Positions 51,340 through 61,085 of a stretch of 64,000 bases of DNA are shown piece after piece. The notes beneath the pieces were generated by a model. The model did no database searches. It worked only from the letters and a program-made list of their open reading frames with translations, and was not told the DNA's origin. The stretch comes from Bimastos eiseni (Eukaryota > Annelida > Clitellata > Crassiclitellata > Lumbricidae), in contig OY365818.1 of NCBI GenBank assembly GCA_959347315.1, positions 3,528,681 to 3,592,680 of the forward strand, given 5' to 3'. Numbering within the stretch: the first letter of the stretch is position 1; the number at the start of each line of letters is the position of its first letter. Position numbers and translations under genes: made by a program.

Positions 51340-53172
51340 CATAGATAGATACATAGATACATAGATACATAGATACATAGATAGATAGGCATATAGACAG
51401 ACAGACAGAGTCGTGTGTTGTGCAGAATACCGTCTGAAATGGAAGCGTAATGGGAGCATAACTTTCGGCTAATGCTATGCGACATATGGGTCGGTGGTCG
51501 TCCCTTAACCCGCCCCCCTCCACCGCCATCCTCCTCTGCAACCATCCATCTTCCTTAACGTTCCAGAATAGCAAGTTTCGCATCAATTTTCCGGCTAAAT
51601 CCCTCATCCGACCTTTAGCACTGCTGCTGCCTCTGTTACTGTGGAGGCTGCAGGTGGAAGATGGTGCTTGGGATGACGATGTTATGGTGATGCTAGACCC
51701 TCTGTGCCGTATGTGATCTGAAGATGGTAGTGGTGGTGGTAGTAGTGGTGATGATGATGGTGATGATCGTTTAAACGCTTATGGATGGATGGATGGATTG
51801 TTGGATGGATTGATCGATGGATGGATGGATGGATGGATGGATTGATCGATGGATGGATGGATGGATTGATCGATGGATGGATGGATGGATGGATGGATGG
51901 ATGGATGGATGGATAGATGGGTGGGTGAGTGGGTGGACATTCTGCCCATCTGCGCCCACAGACTCATCAATCACGAGTACACTCTCAGTGAGAAGATGAT
52001 GCAGTAATGCCGTCTGCCGAGGCTAAGCAAATGAAGTCGCTAACACAATCTTTTGTGTATTTAAATTGATCTGGTGTTTTTTCTTGCCTTTGTTTATTCG
52101 TGTCTTCATGTATGTGCTTGCTCGGCCGTCTGTTTGTCTGTGTCCGTACGTCTGTCTGTTTGTCTGTCTGTCCATCTGTTCGTCCTTCTGCCTGTCTGTC
52201 TGTCTGTCCTTCTGTCCTTCTGTCTGTCCATTTGTCTGTCCAATGTGTCCATATATTTGTCTCTTTCCATCCGTCTGTCAGTCAGTCTACCTTTCTTTCT
52301 ATCTTTCTATCTTTCTTTATTTCTATATGTCTGTCTGTCTACCTGTCACTCTTTCTTTCTTTCTCTTTGTCTGTCTGTCTGTCTGCGTGGCATTATTTAT
52401 TGAAAGGTGCACATGCCAGGCGCCCATCCTGCCTAAGTGATTTATGGTGGCTGTGGTGATCCTTCGGGTGGACCTTGCGTTGTTTGGCGCATTTATTATT
52501 TCATTTTCGCTGCTCGACTTGCGCTACATGAATGGCGTCAAGATAATCCCCTCAATCCACGATCTTTCTATGCTTCTCTCAGGAAAGGACTTTCAAACAA
52601 ACTCTCAACATTCGTCCTAACATTCGCTTCATTAGGGAATGGAAAGTGACTTGAATGGTAATATCGATACTCGTAACCTTCCCAAGGTTGACTCGGGACG
52701 CCAATCGCTGGGTGGCGCTGGTAAAACGAGCCGTACGACGTCATGGCTGCTACGAGGTCGAATTCGACTCCTGTAATGATTTGTAATCATCCGTTCATGC
52801 CAGAGGTGTACATGGGTACTTGATACTGGTACTCATGGGTACTTGGTACTAGTACTCATACTTGAGCTTTTAATTACTTGAGACTTCAGAACTTGGATAG
52901 AACTGACAGTTTTGCAGGAATTCGGATGGGTGACCACTGAACTTTGACCTTTACACTTAGTTATTACATATATTACTCTTTTTGACAGTTCGCTTCTGCC
53001 GGTATTTAGACGAACCGCTCTATAACGGATCATTCCATGCACGCACCATCTATGAATACTTACACACATCGTTTTTATAATTACATTCATAAATATGATG
53101 AAATTAATTTTATATAAAATATGCAGAGATCTATTCTATATATATTCTACAAATGTACGTACATACATACAC

Positions 53173-53207
<35 letters not shown>

Positions 53208-53643
53208 CTACTCAGAGGCTCAGCCAGTTCAACCAAGTTATACGTATAATATATATATATATTACCATAGCCACAGATGTTTTTATTGTTCACCTCAAAC
53301 AGCTAAACACAATCTTGACTAAGAATGCACAAGAAAACGAGGGATAATAGAGGAATAGAAACCCCTTAGGGACCGATTGGTCCCGTTAACAGGGCCCACC
53401 CTTTCCAATTCAACATTGGGCAACAGGTACAGACAACTAATTCATAATATTTACATACATACATACACACATACATACATACATACATACATACAAACAT
53501 ACATATATACATACATACATACATACATACATACATACATACATACATACATACATACATACATACATACATAAATATACATACATACATACATAAATAT
53601 ACATACATACATACATACATACATACATACATACATACATACA

Positions 53644-53675
<32 letters not shown>

Positions 53676-53929
53676 CATACATATACATACATACATACAT
53701 ACATATGCATACATACATACATATACATACATACATACGTATACATACATACATACATACATATACATACATATACATACATACATACATATACATACAT
53801 ACATACATACATATACATACATACATACATACATACATACATACATACATACATACATACATACATACATACATACATACATACATACATACATACATAC
53901 ATACATACATACATACATACATACATACA

Positions 53930-53961
<32 letters not shown>

Positions 53962-54408
53962 CATACATATACATACATACATATATGCACACATAATTAT
54001 ATAATCGCTTCAATTATATTTGTACATGATTATGCACAGACCATGCACTGTATATATTCTGTTCGTGATATTTGTGGTTGCGTTGGTGGTGATGATGGCA
54101 ATTGTGCCGAGTGAGCGATAATACAGGTTGAGTTGTTCGTCTGAGATTCTCCAAGCGACGGATCTGTCGGCGATCGGCCTTATCTCTGGCGTCCACTCGC
54201 GCCCTCTGGACTTCCGGCTCAGAGTCGTCTCCTCTGGCGACGGCCACAGGAATTACCGGCGACGTACATCCGGAACGCGGGGGTTTCTGGGACGGTTACG
54301 CGCGGCCGATCATCTCCGCTTGAACTGCTGATTATGTTAGCTGAGCACTTCTTCTTCTGCGGCTTATAAGGGATCTGTCTTAACTGCTTACCATGAGGGT
54401 GAGAGAAT

Positions 54409-54497
<89 letters not shown>

Positions 54498-56506
54498 AGA
54501 TATATATATATATATAGACAGACAGACAGAGACAGACAGAGACAGCGACAGGGACAGTAACAGACAGACAGACAGACAGGCAAGAAGAATAAGACAGAGA
54601 AAGAGAAACAGATAGGGAGAGGAGGAAAAGGATGGACTTACCCACTGCTTACTGACTAACTGACTGACTCACTCACTCATCTACTCACGCACTCGCTCAC
54701 TAACTCATTCGCTCACTAACTAACTCACTCACTCATTCACCCACTCACTCGTTCTCTACTGCATGATTACTGAGTCTGGGTATAGCTCATTAATCGTCTA
54801 ACTCATTGCCCAAGACTAACAGTCAGCTAAACAATCAGACAATCAATCAGTTATCCAATCAATGACTCATTGAGTCGCCCTCAATCAAATGATTCAATAG
54901 CTAATTCCATCTTTCAATCATTCAGTCATTCTTAAATTGCCATTCAGTGAGGTTCACTGGTAATTCATTGAGTCGGCCTTTCAATCAATTCAATCCGTTC
55001 AATCGCTGAAAACAGTCGCTCTCTGTCAATCAAGTATTTGTTAAGTTAGCTATAGCGTTGTATTGTATTTACATATTTATATAGCGCCTCAATCCCATCA
55101 GATGCGCTATCAGAGCGAAAAGAAAGGTCTTAAGCATAGGAGCAGAAACAGAAGCACCCCGATTAAAAATCAAAGAACGAGTCGTAGAGGGGGTATCGTT
55201 CATCAGCAAAGGATCAACAGACGAATAAGCGCGGTTTTTGGGAGAAGGCGTCCGAGTCCGAGGTAACAAGCGGTCATATCAGTCCAAAGAATGAAGAGGA
55301 CGACGAGAGGCAACCGAAACAGAACGACGGATGAGGCTACTGAGTCAGCAGTAGTATTAATAGTTGCAGTTTAACGACACTGTGTGATAACTGACTATTA
55401 ACGTCGCCCTCCTTCCTTAACCAGTCATAGTACTGGCACTATCGGAGTTCAAACGGTGGCAGATTTTAAATGGAGTCAGACATTCAACTTATCCGTAAGT
55501 GTTCACGTACCTGGGTGCGTAGGTAGACAGACAGTCCGCTGTTCGTGAACCGCTCTGTTCCTGGCCACGCTCACGTACTTGAAGCAGTATCTGGGCACGG
55601 ACGCGTTGAAACGCGAGCAGGCAAAGACGGCGGTGTTCGCCCTGGTCTTTGCCTTCACCTCCATCACGTACTCCAGGCGACGCTCGCCGGCCAGCCCTCC
55701 TACCAGGGAAGGGGTCTGACGATAGAGCCGTATCTTGTCGTCGGCGCCGGGACACTGGGGCTGGCTGTAGTGAACGGTAACCTGGTGTCGATCGCAGGGG
55801 TGCAGGGAGTTCTCGTTCAGATGGAGCCCGTACGACTCGCTCCAGTGGACGTCCAGGGGGTTGCTGACGGCGATTGGACTCCCGGGGTCGCGGCTGGACC
55901 TCAGCATGGCCTGGTAGACACCTGCCTGGTCCATGAGGGAACAAGGGAGGGTCAGCGGGACCTCGTTGAGTCCGGATAAGGACCTCAGGGTCTCGACGTA
56001 GATGACTATGGGCGTGTGGGTGGAGTCACCCCCGTTGTGGGACTCATTGGGACCCAGATAGAGGACCTCTAGGGTATAGGAGGCGGGTTCCGCGCGGTTG
56101 GAGTCGCAGGTGACGCCGTTGCTGGTCAGGTAGAGGGTGAGTTCCCCGGATAACGTCCGGTGCTGCCTCGGCAGAACGATCGTCACGTGCGGCCAGGACG
56201 CGTAGGTGATTCCAGCGTTCTCGAGCACTGTAACGCCATCCTGGTCGACAAGGCGGAAGCGGAGGATGCCGGGAACGTCGACGGTACCGCATTCGATCTC
56301 CACTTCCGCTTCATGGAATCCGGTTGGGATGATGGCGGTGGTGAGGAGCTGGTTGTCTCTGGCGGAAAGGAGTTGGATGGAGAGGGTAGAGCTCAGGGTG
56401 AGGTTGAGGCTGCCGAGAGAGGAGTTGGAGGCGTTGAAGACGAAGACCAGAGGGCCCTCAAAGATCGTGTAGTTGCGAGGAACAGCGAGCAGCGATGAGT
56501 GTACGT
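40188..56506 (-). CDS. THSD1: THSD1-like transmembrane receptor with an added CUB-like domain (5' end missing)
   Basis: Single-pass membrane protein related to thrombospondin type-1 domain-containing 1 (in mammals an endothelial focal-adhesion protein). Exons on the minus strand: 56506-55511, 43313-43110, 42242-41799, 41398-40188 (stop TAA at 40190-40188). All internal introns are phase 1 with GT-AG borders. The first exon encodes the Ig-like ectodomain: [20 protein letters not shown] matches human 'VEWPVFHVDLNRSAKAAEGT', and [14 protein letters not shown] matches 'KNKYCFDFGISSRS'. A TSP1 repeat ([14 protein letters not shown]), a CUB-like domain, then [20 protein letters not shown], matching the human transmembrane start 'VTVTGISLCLFII', and a ~350-residue tail follow. 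Human THSD1 goes directly from TSP1 to the membrane, so the CUB-like part is a real difference. The signal-peptide exon lies upstream of 56506 and was not identified. Confidence 0.88.
41431..41515. repeat. (ATC/ACC)n trinucleotide repeat beside the THSD1-like last exon
   Basis: catcatcgtcatcatcacca-type repeats just upstream (minus strand) of the acceptor; they extend the reading frame as Met/Val runs but are intronic. Confidence 0.8.
41575..41770. repeat. TTA-type microsatellite
   Basis: Imperfect TTA/ATT repeats in the intron between the CUB and transmembrane exons. Confidence 0.85.
41799..42242 (-). CDS. THSD1: THSD1-like CUB-like domain exon
   Basis: 444 nt, phase 1-1, acceptor gcgttttccag, donor gtaaga. 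Reads [45 protein letters not shown], then [14 protein letters not shown] and [13 protein letters not shown] beta-rich pattern with 'W.I....G..V.L.F..FDL' and a C-terminal 'F.A.Y' is CUB-like. Contains an inserted [17 protein letters not shown] stretch. Confidence 0.75.
42243..43109. other. THSD1-like intron between TSP1 and CUB exons
   Basis: Apart from the duplicated segment, it contains a short (AATC)n tract at 42905-42950. No exon seen. Confidence 0.55.
42549..42668. repeat. ~120-bp segment duplicated at 48790-48908
   Basis: Pyrimidine-rich repeat end followed by unique sequence (tccagtttccttaaacacct, ttatcgcagctcttaacagt, cacagacgcgaatg) that is almost identical, in direct orientation, to 48842-48908. 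Confidence 0.9.
43110..43313 (-). CDS. THSD1: THSD1-like thrombospondin type 1 repeat exon
   Basis: 204 nt, phase 1-1. [20 protein letters not shown], then [15 protein letters not shown], then [16 protein letters not shown]. Three-tryptophan ladder W..W..W, two basic residues and six cysteines as in TSP1 repeats. Confidence 0.92.
43795..44125. repeat. Inverted-repeat element with 'gttcgatagtccgaag' units
   Basis: Left arm (43795-43880) has four 'ttcgatagtccgaagg' units then ggtgtccggtcgac. The right arm (44060-44115), inverted, has ggtgtccgctcgat and 'tcgatagcccgaaggttc'. Between them lie copies in both orientations of the 'ctggattgaggaaaagaatt' minisatellite unit also found at 37040. Confidence 0.6.
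44755..45100. repeat. GGA/GAGA purine-rich repeat
   Basis: Irregular gagggagggaaggag-type repeats; the phrase 'acttctgtggcggcc' or 'acttctatggcggcc' occurs twice (44726 and 44988), showing a ~260-bp tandem duplication. Confidence 0.8.
45425..46105. repeat. (TCTG)n / (TCTGTG)n microsatellite, 680 bp
   Basis: Starts as hexamer tctgtg repeats to about 45570, then TCTG/TCTC tetramers. All three frames are open with Ser/Val/Cys/Leu runs because the unit has no stop; not coding. Confidence 0.95.
46416..46478 (+). repeat. Dispersed repeat family A, copy 5 (partial)
   Basis: gtcaacgtcgccctttcctt, then tattcagccttgggactggc. Confidence 0.65.
46560..46845. repeat. AT-rich TATA/TATG repeats
   Basis: Irregular tatatata tracts with repeated 'aaatgtgtgtataa' and 'aaataatgaatatata' phrases. 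Confidence 0.8.
47330..48420. repeat. Purine-rich (GGAAG, GGA) repeats
   Basis: Two blocks, 47330-47760 (ggaaggaaaggg) and 47935-48420 (ggaggaggaaga), separated by about 170 bp of mixed sequence. Pure strand asymmetry opens long frames. Confidence 0.9.
48510..48850. repeat. 66-bp pyrimidine-rich minisatellite
   Basis: Five 66-bp units (cttctctgccttctcctctt and neighbours) in exact register of 22 codons, so a Glu/Lys/Ala/Val-rich minus-strand frame stays open; not regarded as a gene. Confidence 0.9.
48790..48908. repeat. ~120-bp segment duplicated from/to 42549-42668
   Basis: See 42549-42668. This copy ends 'acgcgaatgcaaat' where the other has 'acgcgaatggatgg' and, 17 bp later, 'cgcaaatg', so one copy has a small deletion or insertion. 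Confidence 0.9.
49195..49510. repeat. SINE-like dispersed segment
   Basis: 'tttctaaagcgccgttacac', then 'aagggcgcttaacaataac', then 'gctcgtgaataagttggtgc'. The last phrase recurs inverted at about 1487-1510. Confidence 0.5.
51118..51400. repeat. (GATA)n microsatellite
   Basis: Imperfect then pure gata/taga units, ending in gacagaca. Confidence 0.95.
51779..51925. repeat. (ATGG)n microsatellite
   Basis: atgg units interrupted by 'attgatcg' three times at near-regular spacing. Confidence 0.95.
52120..52390. repeat. Degenerate (TGTC)n / (TTTC)n repeat
   Basis: tctgtctg and ctttcttt units mixed. Confidence 0.85.
53448..53990. repeat. (CATA)n microsatellite, about 540 bp
   Basis: Almost uninterrupted tetranucleotide with occasional 'tatacatacata' shifts. 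The Met-Tyr-Val-Cys minus-strand frames are artefacts. Confidence 0.97.
54408..54600. repeat. (GA)n then (GACA)n microsatellite
   Basis: Pure GA at 54412-54490, TA at 54500-54517, GACA afterwards. Followed at 54655-54760 by degenerate 'actcactc' and at 54815-55000 by 'aatcaatc' repeats. Confidence 0.92.
55050..55330. repeat. SINE-like dispersed segment
   Basis: Starts 'acatatttatatagcgcctc' and continues with 'aaagaacgagtcgtagagg' sequence of the same type as 57150-57420. Confidence 0.5.
55362..55462 (+). repeat. Dispersed repeat family A, copy 6
   Basis: gttgcagtttaacgacactg, then attaacgtcgccctccttcc, then tactggcactatcggagttc. Lies about 50 bp downstream of the THSD1-like exon donor. Confidence 0.75.
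55511..56506 (-). CDS. THSD1: THSD1-like N-terminal ectodomain exon
   Basis: 996 nt, incoming phase leaves two bases (AC), outgoing phase 1. Acceptor tgttctgcatag, donor gtacgt. Several N-glycosylation sequons (NYT, NAS, NSS, NLT, NES, NAS). Its end, [12 protein letters not shown], corresponds to the human segment just before the TSP1 repeat. Confidence 0.88.
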
Positions 56507-56592
56507 CTATGCAGAACATAAGGTCAAAGGTTGATGATAATAGCAATTCGATCTGTCTATAATAATTGTTCATCGCACATTCACTGACAATA

Positions 56593-56600
56593 GTGTTGCT

Positions 56601-56653
<53 letters not shown>

Positions 56654-56744
56654 TGTTGTTGTTATTATTATTATTATTAATATTATTATTATTTTTATTA
56701 TTATTATCATTATTTCTATTATTTTATTATTATTATTATTTTTA

Positions 56745-56775
<31 letters not shown>

Positions 56776-56850
56776 CATTATTATTATTATCATTATTATT
56801 ATTATTACTTTTATTTTTATTATTATTATTATGTTATTATTTTTATTATT

Positions 56851-56891
<41 letters not shown>

Positions 56892-56975
56892 TATTTTCAT
56901 TATCATTTTAACTGTTACTTTAGCATTTTTATTGTTATTATTATCATCATCATCATCATTATACTTATCATTATC
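56593..56975. repeat. (AGT)n, (TTA)n, (ATC)n microsatellites
   Basis: AGT repeats at 56598-56651, TTA to about 56845, ATC at 56860-56890 and 56945-56960. Just upstream of the THSD1-like ectodomain exon acceptor. Confidence 0.92.
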
Positions 56976-57628
56976 GTTTCCATGGCGTACAGAGACAGTG
57001 AGAGGCAAAGGCAGAGAGAAGGAAATATTGACATTGGATATAGAACTATTTTAGAACTGCGAGTATTTTATAAGCTTATTGTAGTAGTTTTGGCATTACT
57101 AACGATCAAAAGCAAGGTTGCTCGAAATTATTATAATAATGTAATGTAATGTAATGGAGCACTTATATAGCGCCACTCAAATCAAAGGCACTCACAACTC
57201 AATACAACGTTAAACAGAAAACAGGAAAATCTTTAAGCGCTTTGGGAGAAAGAGAAAGAGAGAGAGCAGCTCCTTCCGAAGAGGAAGGCAGTCTGTTCCA
57301 GCTGGTGGGGCCCACGCAAGCGAAGCTCCTGGATTGGGACGTGACAGAGCGCATGTGGGTAGAAGTCCGCGGGCAGAGGAACGAAGGGAAACCCGGTGCG
57401 GAACTGGAAGATAAAATTAACGAAATAAAGTTGACCTAATGACTTTTAGTGAGGGAAGTTTGCTCTTACAAGGTCGTGAACTACTCACTGCAACGGATAC
57501 AAGTGAACAGTAATAAAAAAAACAGTGACATTTTGAGGAGGGCACAGGTCTTTGACTCATATTTGAGTGAATGCAAAAAGTTATAAATATTTATGAACTG
57601 CAAGGTCTGTTACTCCGCCACTGTTGAT

Positions 57629-57680
57629 ATTGTGGCAGTGCCAGTCCCAAGCCTGGATAAAGGATTAATAGGTGTAATAA
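57629..57680 (-). repeat. Dispersed repeat family A, copy 7 (partial)
   Basis: Reverse strand: taatcctttatccaggcttg, then ggactggcactgccaca. Confidence 0.65.
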
Positions 57681-59184
57681 TAGCATCATATAGGCATTTA
57701 GATGTATGTGACGCTTCCAATGCTGGTGTCGGCTGCAAAATATCTATTCTGACAATAATATATATATATATATATATAAATATATATATTGATTGGCATC
57801 ACAATTGGATATCTGTTTACATTATGTCACAGTGTCTCAGTCTTGCAGTTCACGATTATGTGCCCTGTTATCAACGCACGTCTGTTGTTATGTCCGGTCG
57901 TTTGGCACGTGCGTCAAACACTGCCGTCTCCCAGCATCTTTGACCCTGTTCAGATGAACTACCCTAATTGTCCCCTCTGGAGCAACTACAATTGACAAGG
58001 TCTAACCACAGCCCAAATTCAGGGACCTATATTATTATTTAAATGCAAATGAACTACAGAGAGGCACTAAGCGCCAACATTTCCATCACTGACCACTCAA
58101 ACGACATGGACGGACCCAGCTGCTAGACCGCTATAGCCTTCGGGTGGTTCGATATGATTGCATGCATATTCATTAAATGGTTTAACGTTAAACTGCGAGG
58201 TGGAGTTACTCCTTTAAAGGCACTTTCCATTCATACAAGACAAACCTATTAAACGTCCGAATTGGTACAGTTCGGACATTCCAGCCAGGGCTCTATCTCC
58301 AGTGGGTTTTATCGGCGAATATCATAACGACAGGGTGCAAGCTTTCAGAGGCGGCGCCCCGGTCGAGAAAGGGTCATGCAGGGGTCACGGCAAGGAGTAC
58401 TAAATGAGATTCCTGCATTCGTGTCTCCTCCCTTCGTCGGTGGCCACAATTACAACAGCATTATTCGTCTAATGGAGCGGCGCATGCGCTCTGCACGGTC
58501 CCAGAGGATTTGCGGACGAGGCACGGAAAAGATAGATCTGTCGACGTAGTAATTGAAATTGGTGGCAAGCAATTGTTTTGTTCTGATCTCGTCGCTTGGC
58601 GGCGCTGCTAAGACCGGAAACGACGGCAGCGGCACGAAGCGGGGATTGGAGAGGATTTTCAAGGGATTGGGAAATGGTGGTTTATGCAGCATGGGTTGGT
58701 GGAGAGACACGTTGAACCATTTGAATGTGCGGAGTTGCGATAAATGGTTCGGACGACGTTGCACTGATGGAGAACCCTATAGCAGAAGGTTGAGTTTCTA
58801 GGGTACGCAGAGGGTTTTATGGCTTGAGTGGCCAACTCTTGGTTTTAGGGAGACCAGCTTATGCACAGGCGACAGCGCTATATAGATGTGAAAACAAGTC
58901 CGAACTAGCCAGGTGGCTTGGTCCGTTTCTGTGTTACGTGAAGAATGATAATCATACAGGGAGAGGTCCTTAACTACAGCAACGATTACTCCACTTACTA
59001 CCACCACTACTTCCCCACCAACTGCCACTACTATTACTAAAAGTAATATCACCCTTAGTAAGCTACTACCACATGCACGTTCACTGATTTCTTAACACAT
59101 ATCAATGTTTTTATAATGTGGGCATAAATACTCAAATTTCAGACATTCGTTCAAATGTGAAGCGCATTGGTCGATATCATTAAC

Positions 59185-59615
59185 AATGTTATTTGCGTAG
59201 GTTTCGCTGTGTTCTTGTTATTTGCGTAGGTTTCACTGTGTTCTTGTTATTTGCGTAGGTTTCGCTGTGTTCTTGTTATTTGCGTAGGTTTCACTGTGTT
59301 CTTGTTATTTGCGTAGGTTTCGCTGTGTTCTTGTTATTTGCGTAGGTTTCACTGTGTTCTTGTTATTTGCGTAGGTTTCGCTGTGTTCTTGTTATTTGCG
59401 TAGGTTTCACTGTGTTCTTGTTATTTGCGTAGGTTTCACTGTGTTCTTGTTATTTGCGTAGGTTTCGCTGTGTTCTTGTTATTTGCGTAGGTTTCGTTGT
59501 GTTCTTGTTATTTGCGTAGGTTTCACTGTGTTCTTGTTATTTGCGTAGGTTTCGCTGTGTTCTTGTTATTTGCGTAGGTTTCACTGTGTTCTTGTTATTT
59601 GCGTAGGTTTCGCTG
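59185..59615. repeat. 29-bp minisatellite with dimeric order
   Basis: About 15 units of gtaggtttcgctgtgttctt plus gttatttgc. Single-base variants (cgctg / cactg) alternate, giving a 58-bp higher-order unit. Confidence 0.92.
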
Positions 59616-59973
59616 GGCTGTCGGCGAATGTGTTGGCATATCTTTCAGATCTACGAGAGAACGAGTTTTAATCGGAAGCGATCCTTAATTCTTAAACTCG
59701 AGTGTGCATAAGAAAGACAGAGCAAGAAAGACAGATACAGCGACAGACAGACAAATACAGACAGACAGATACAGACAGACAGATACAGATAGACAGAGCA
59801 AAGATTGTCGCTCTCTGAATGTAAAGAAGAGATGAACGAAATATTGAAATTGAGCCGATTGCTTCTCGATCCTGAAAGACGGTCGCCGTCTTTTAAGGGC
59901 GTATTGAAGATGCCATTGAAAGCGAGAGATGCTTCTACAGGAAGAAGACTTCGGGGCGGAGAGAGAGAGAAGG

Positions 59974-60009
<36 letters not shown>

Positions 60010-60287
60010 CTAGGTGAATGACCCGATTTTCGTGGGCTTCGTATCCCTTCCAGATTAGTCCCAGTTCAAAAATTTCATAAACGCTGAACTCTTAAAACCA
60101 AGATGGCCCCCGTTGAGGTATATATAATTGAGCTAGACCGGTTGCACCGTTGAGCTAAAACAACCAGTCTAGATCAGACTCAACGGCTGCATTTTATGAC
60201 CGATCGTATTAGGTGCATGTGAAAATGATTCAAATTATACGTCAATATATGTGCGCGTTTGTACATGGATAGCGTGACCATTATTAC

Positions 60288-60500
60288 CTGTACAACGAAG
60301 CGCTTCGCAATTCATTGTACGGTTAAGATTTACGAGACGTGCGGCGCGCCATAGCGTCCAGCCAATCGGAGCGCGCCTTTGTCCCGCTTCCTTTTTATGG
60401 CCAGCCACCGGCATCACAACTACGCGTTGACCTTTGGGCGATAGGGTAATAAAAGTTTATGGATTTTACCCCGCTGCTATTGCTGCGGCTGATATTTGCA
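60288..60500 (-). promoter_or_regulatory. CpG-rich candidate promoter and first exon of the THSD1-like gene
   Basis: On the minus strand, in order: an octamer ATGCAAAT (60494-60501), ccataaaaagg (60391-60400), gattggctgg (inverted CCAAT, 60362-60366), a CpG-rich stretch, and an ATG at 60315 followed after 28 nt by an acag/gtaata donor (exon end 60288, phase 1). The phase fits the THSD1-like exon at 56506, but the encoded start (MNCEALRCT) is not a signal peptide. Inference only. Confidence 0.25.
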
Positions 60501-60757
60501 TGGCCGCTGACTAGTAATAATGGAAGAGAAGTAATTTTATTTGCAGGTGGTATCAGAAAACGCCGGTTTAGGCGCACCTGCAAACAACGACTTTTATCCC
60601 ATATATAAAAGAGACTTTACGTATGTATCGTATGTATATATATATACGTGTATAATATAAATATATATATACGCATATGTTTATATATAACAGATGCAAG
60701 TTTGCGTGTATATTTATATCACGTATACTAGGAGTGTCACGAATATACTTGCTGAAT

Positions 60758-61085
60758 TTCACTATTCAACCGAATACTAATATTTGTACCAACTATTCAA
60801 CCGAATACTAATATTTGTACCAACTATTCAACCGAATACTAATATTTGTACCAACTATTCAACCGAATACTAATATTTGTACCAACTATTCGGCGGAATA
60901 CTAATATTTGTACCAACTATTCAACCGAATACTAATATTTGTACCAACTATTCAACCGAATACTAATATTTGTACCAACTATTCAACCGAATACTAATAT
61001 TTGTACCAACTATTCAACCGAATACTAATATTTGTACCAACTATTCGGCGGAATACTAATATTTGTACCAACTATTCGGCCGAAT
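60758..61085. repeat. 31-bp minisatellite with 5-unit higher-order structure
   Basis: Eleven units of actattcaaccgaatactaa plus tatttgtacca. Units 5 and 10 carry 'ggcgg' in place of 'aaccg', and unit 11 'ggccg', so a block of five units (155 bp) was itself duplicated. Confidence 0.92.

Larger units (their letters stand above)
43314..55510. other. 12.2-kb THSD1-like intron, repeat filled
   Basis: Between the Ig-like and TSP1 exons. Made mostly of microsatellites and minisatellites listed separately, family A copies, and SINE-tail fragments (43455, 47043). Segments without an obvious repeat: 44120-44700, 46110-46400, 46990-47320, 48900-51050, 52400-53100 and 54010-54400. In these I found no exon that fits the phases of the flanking THSD1 exons. 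Confidence 0.55.
56976..60230. other. Upstream flank or 5' intron of the THSD1-like gene
   Basis: SINE-like segment at 57130-57420 ('cttatatagcgccactcaaa'), family A fragment at 57629-57680, TA tract at 57762-57790, the 29-bp minisatellite at 59185-59615, GACA at 59700-59800 and TA at 59977-60008. No signal-peptide exon could be recognised. Confidence 0.5.

Noticed and set aside
53366..54013. 215-codon Met-Tyr-Val-Cys frame
   Set aside because: Pure translation of a (CATA)n microsatellite.
58450..58801. Overlapping plus and minus frames of 82 and 104 codons
   Set aside because: Neither has a recognisable domain or a phase and signal peptide suitable for the missing THSD1 first exon.
58798..59052. 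Hydrophobic minus-strand frame as a THSD1 signal-peptide exon
   Set aside because: It begins at GTG inside a trinucleotide-like repeat; the only ATG is followed by six codons, and the following donor-like gt is in the wrong phase (0 instead of 1).
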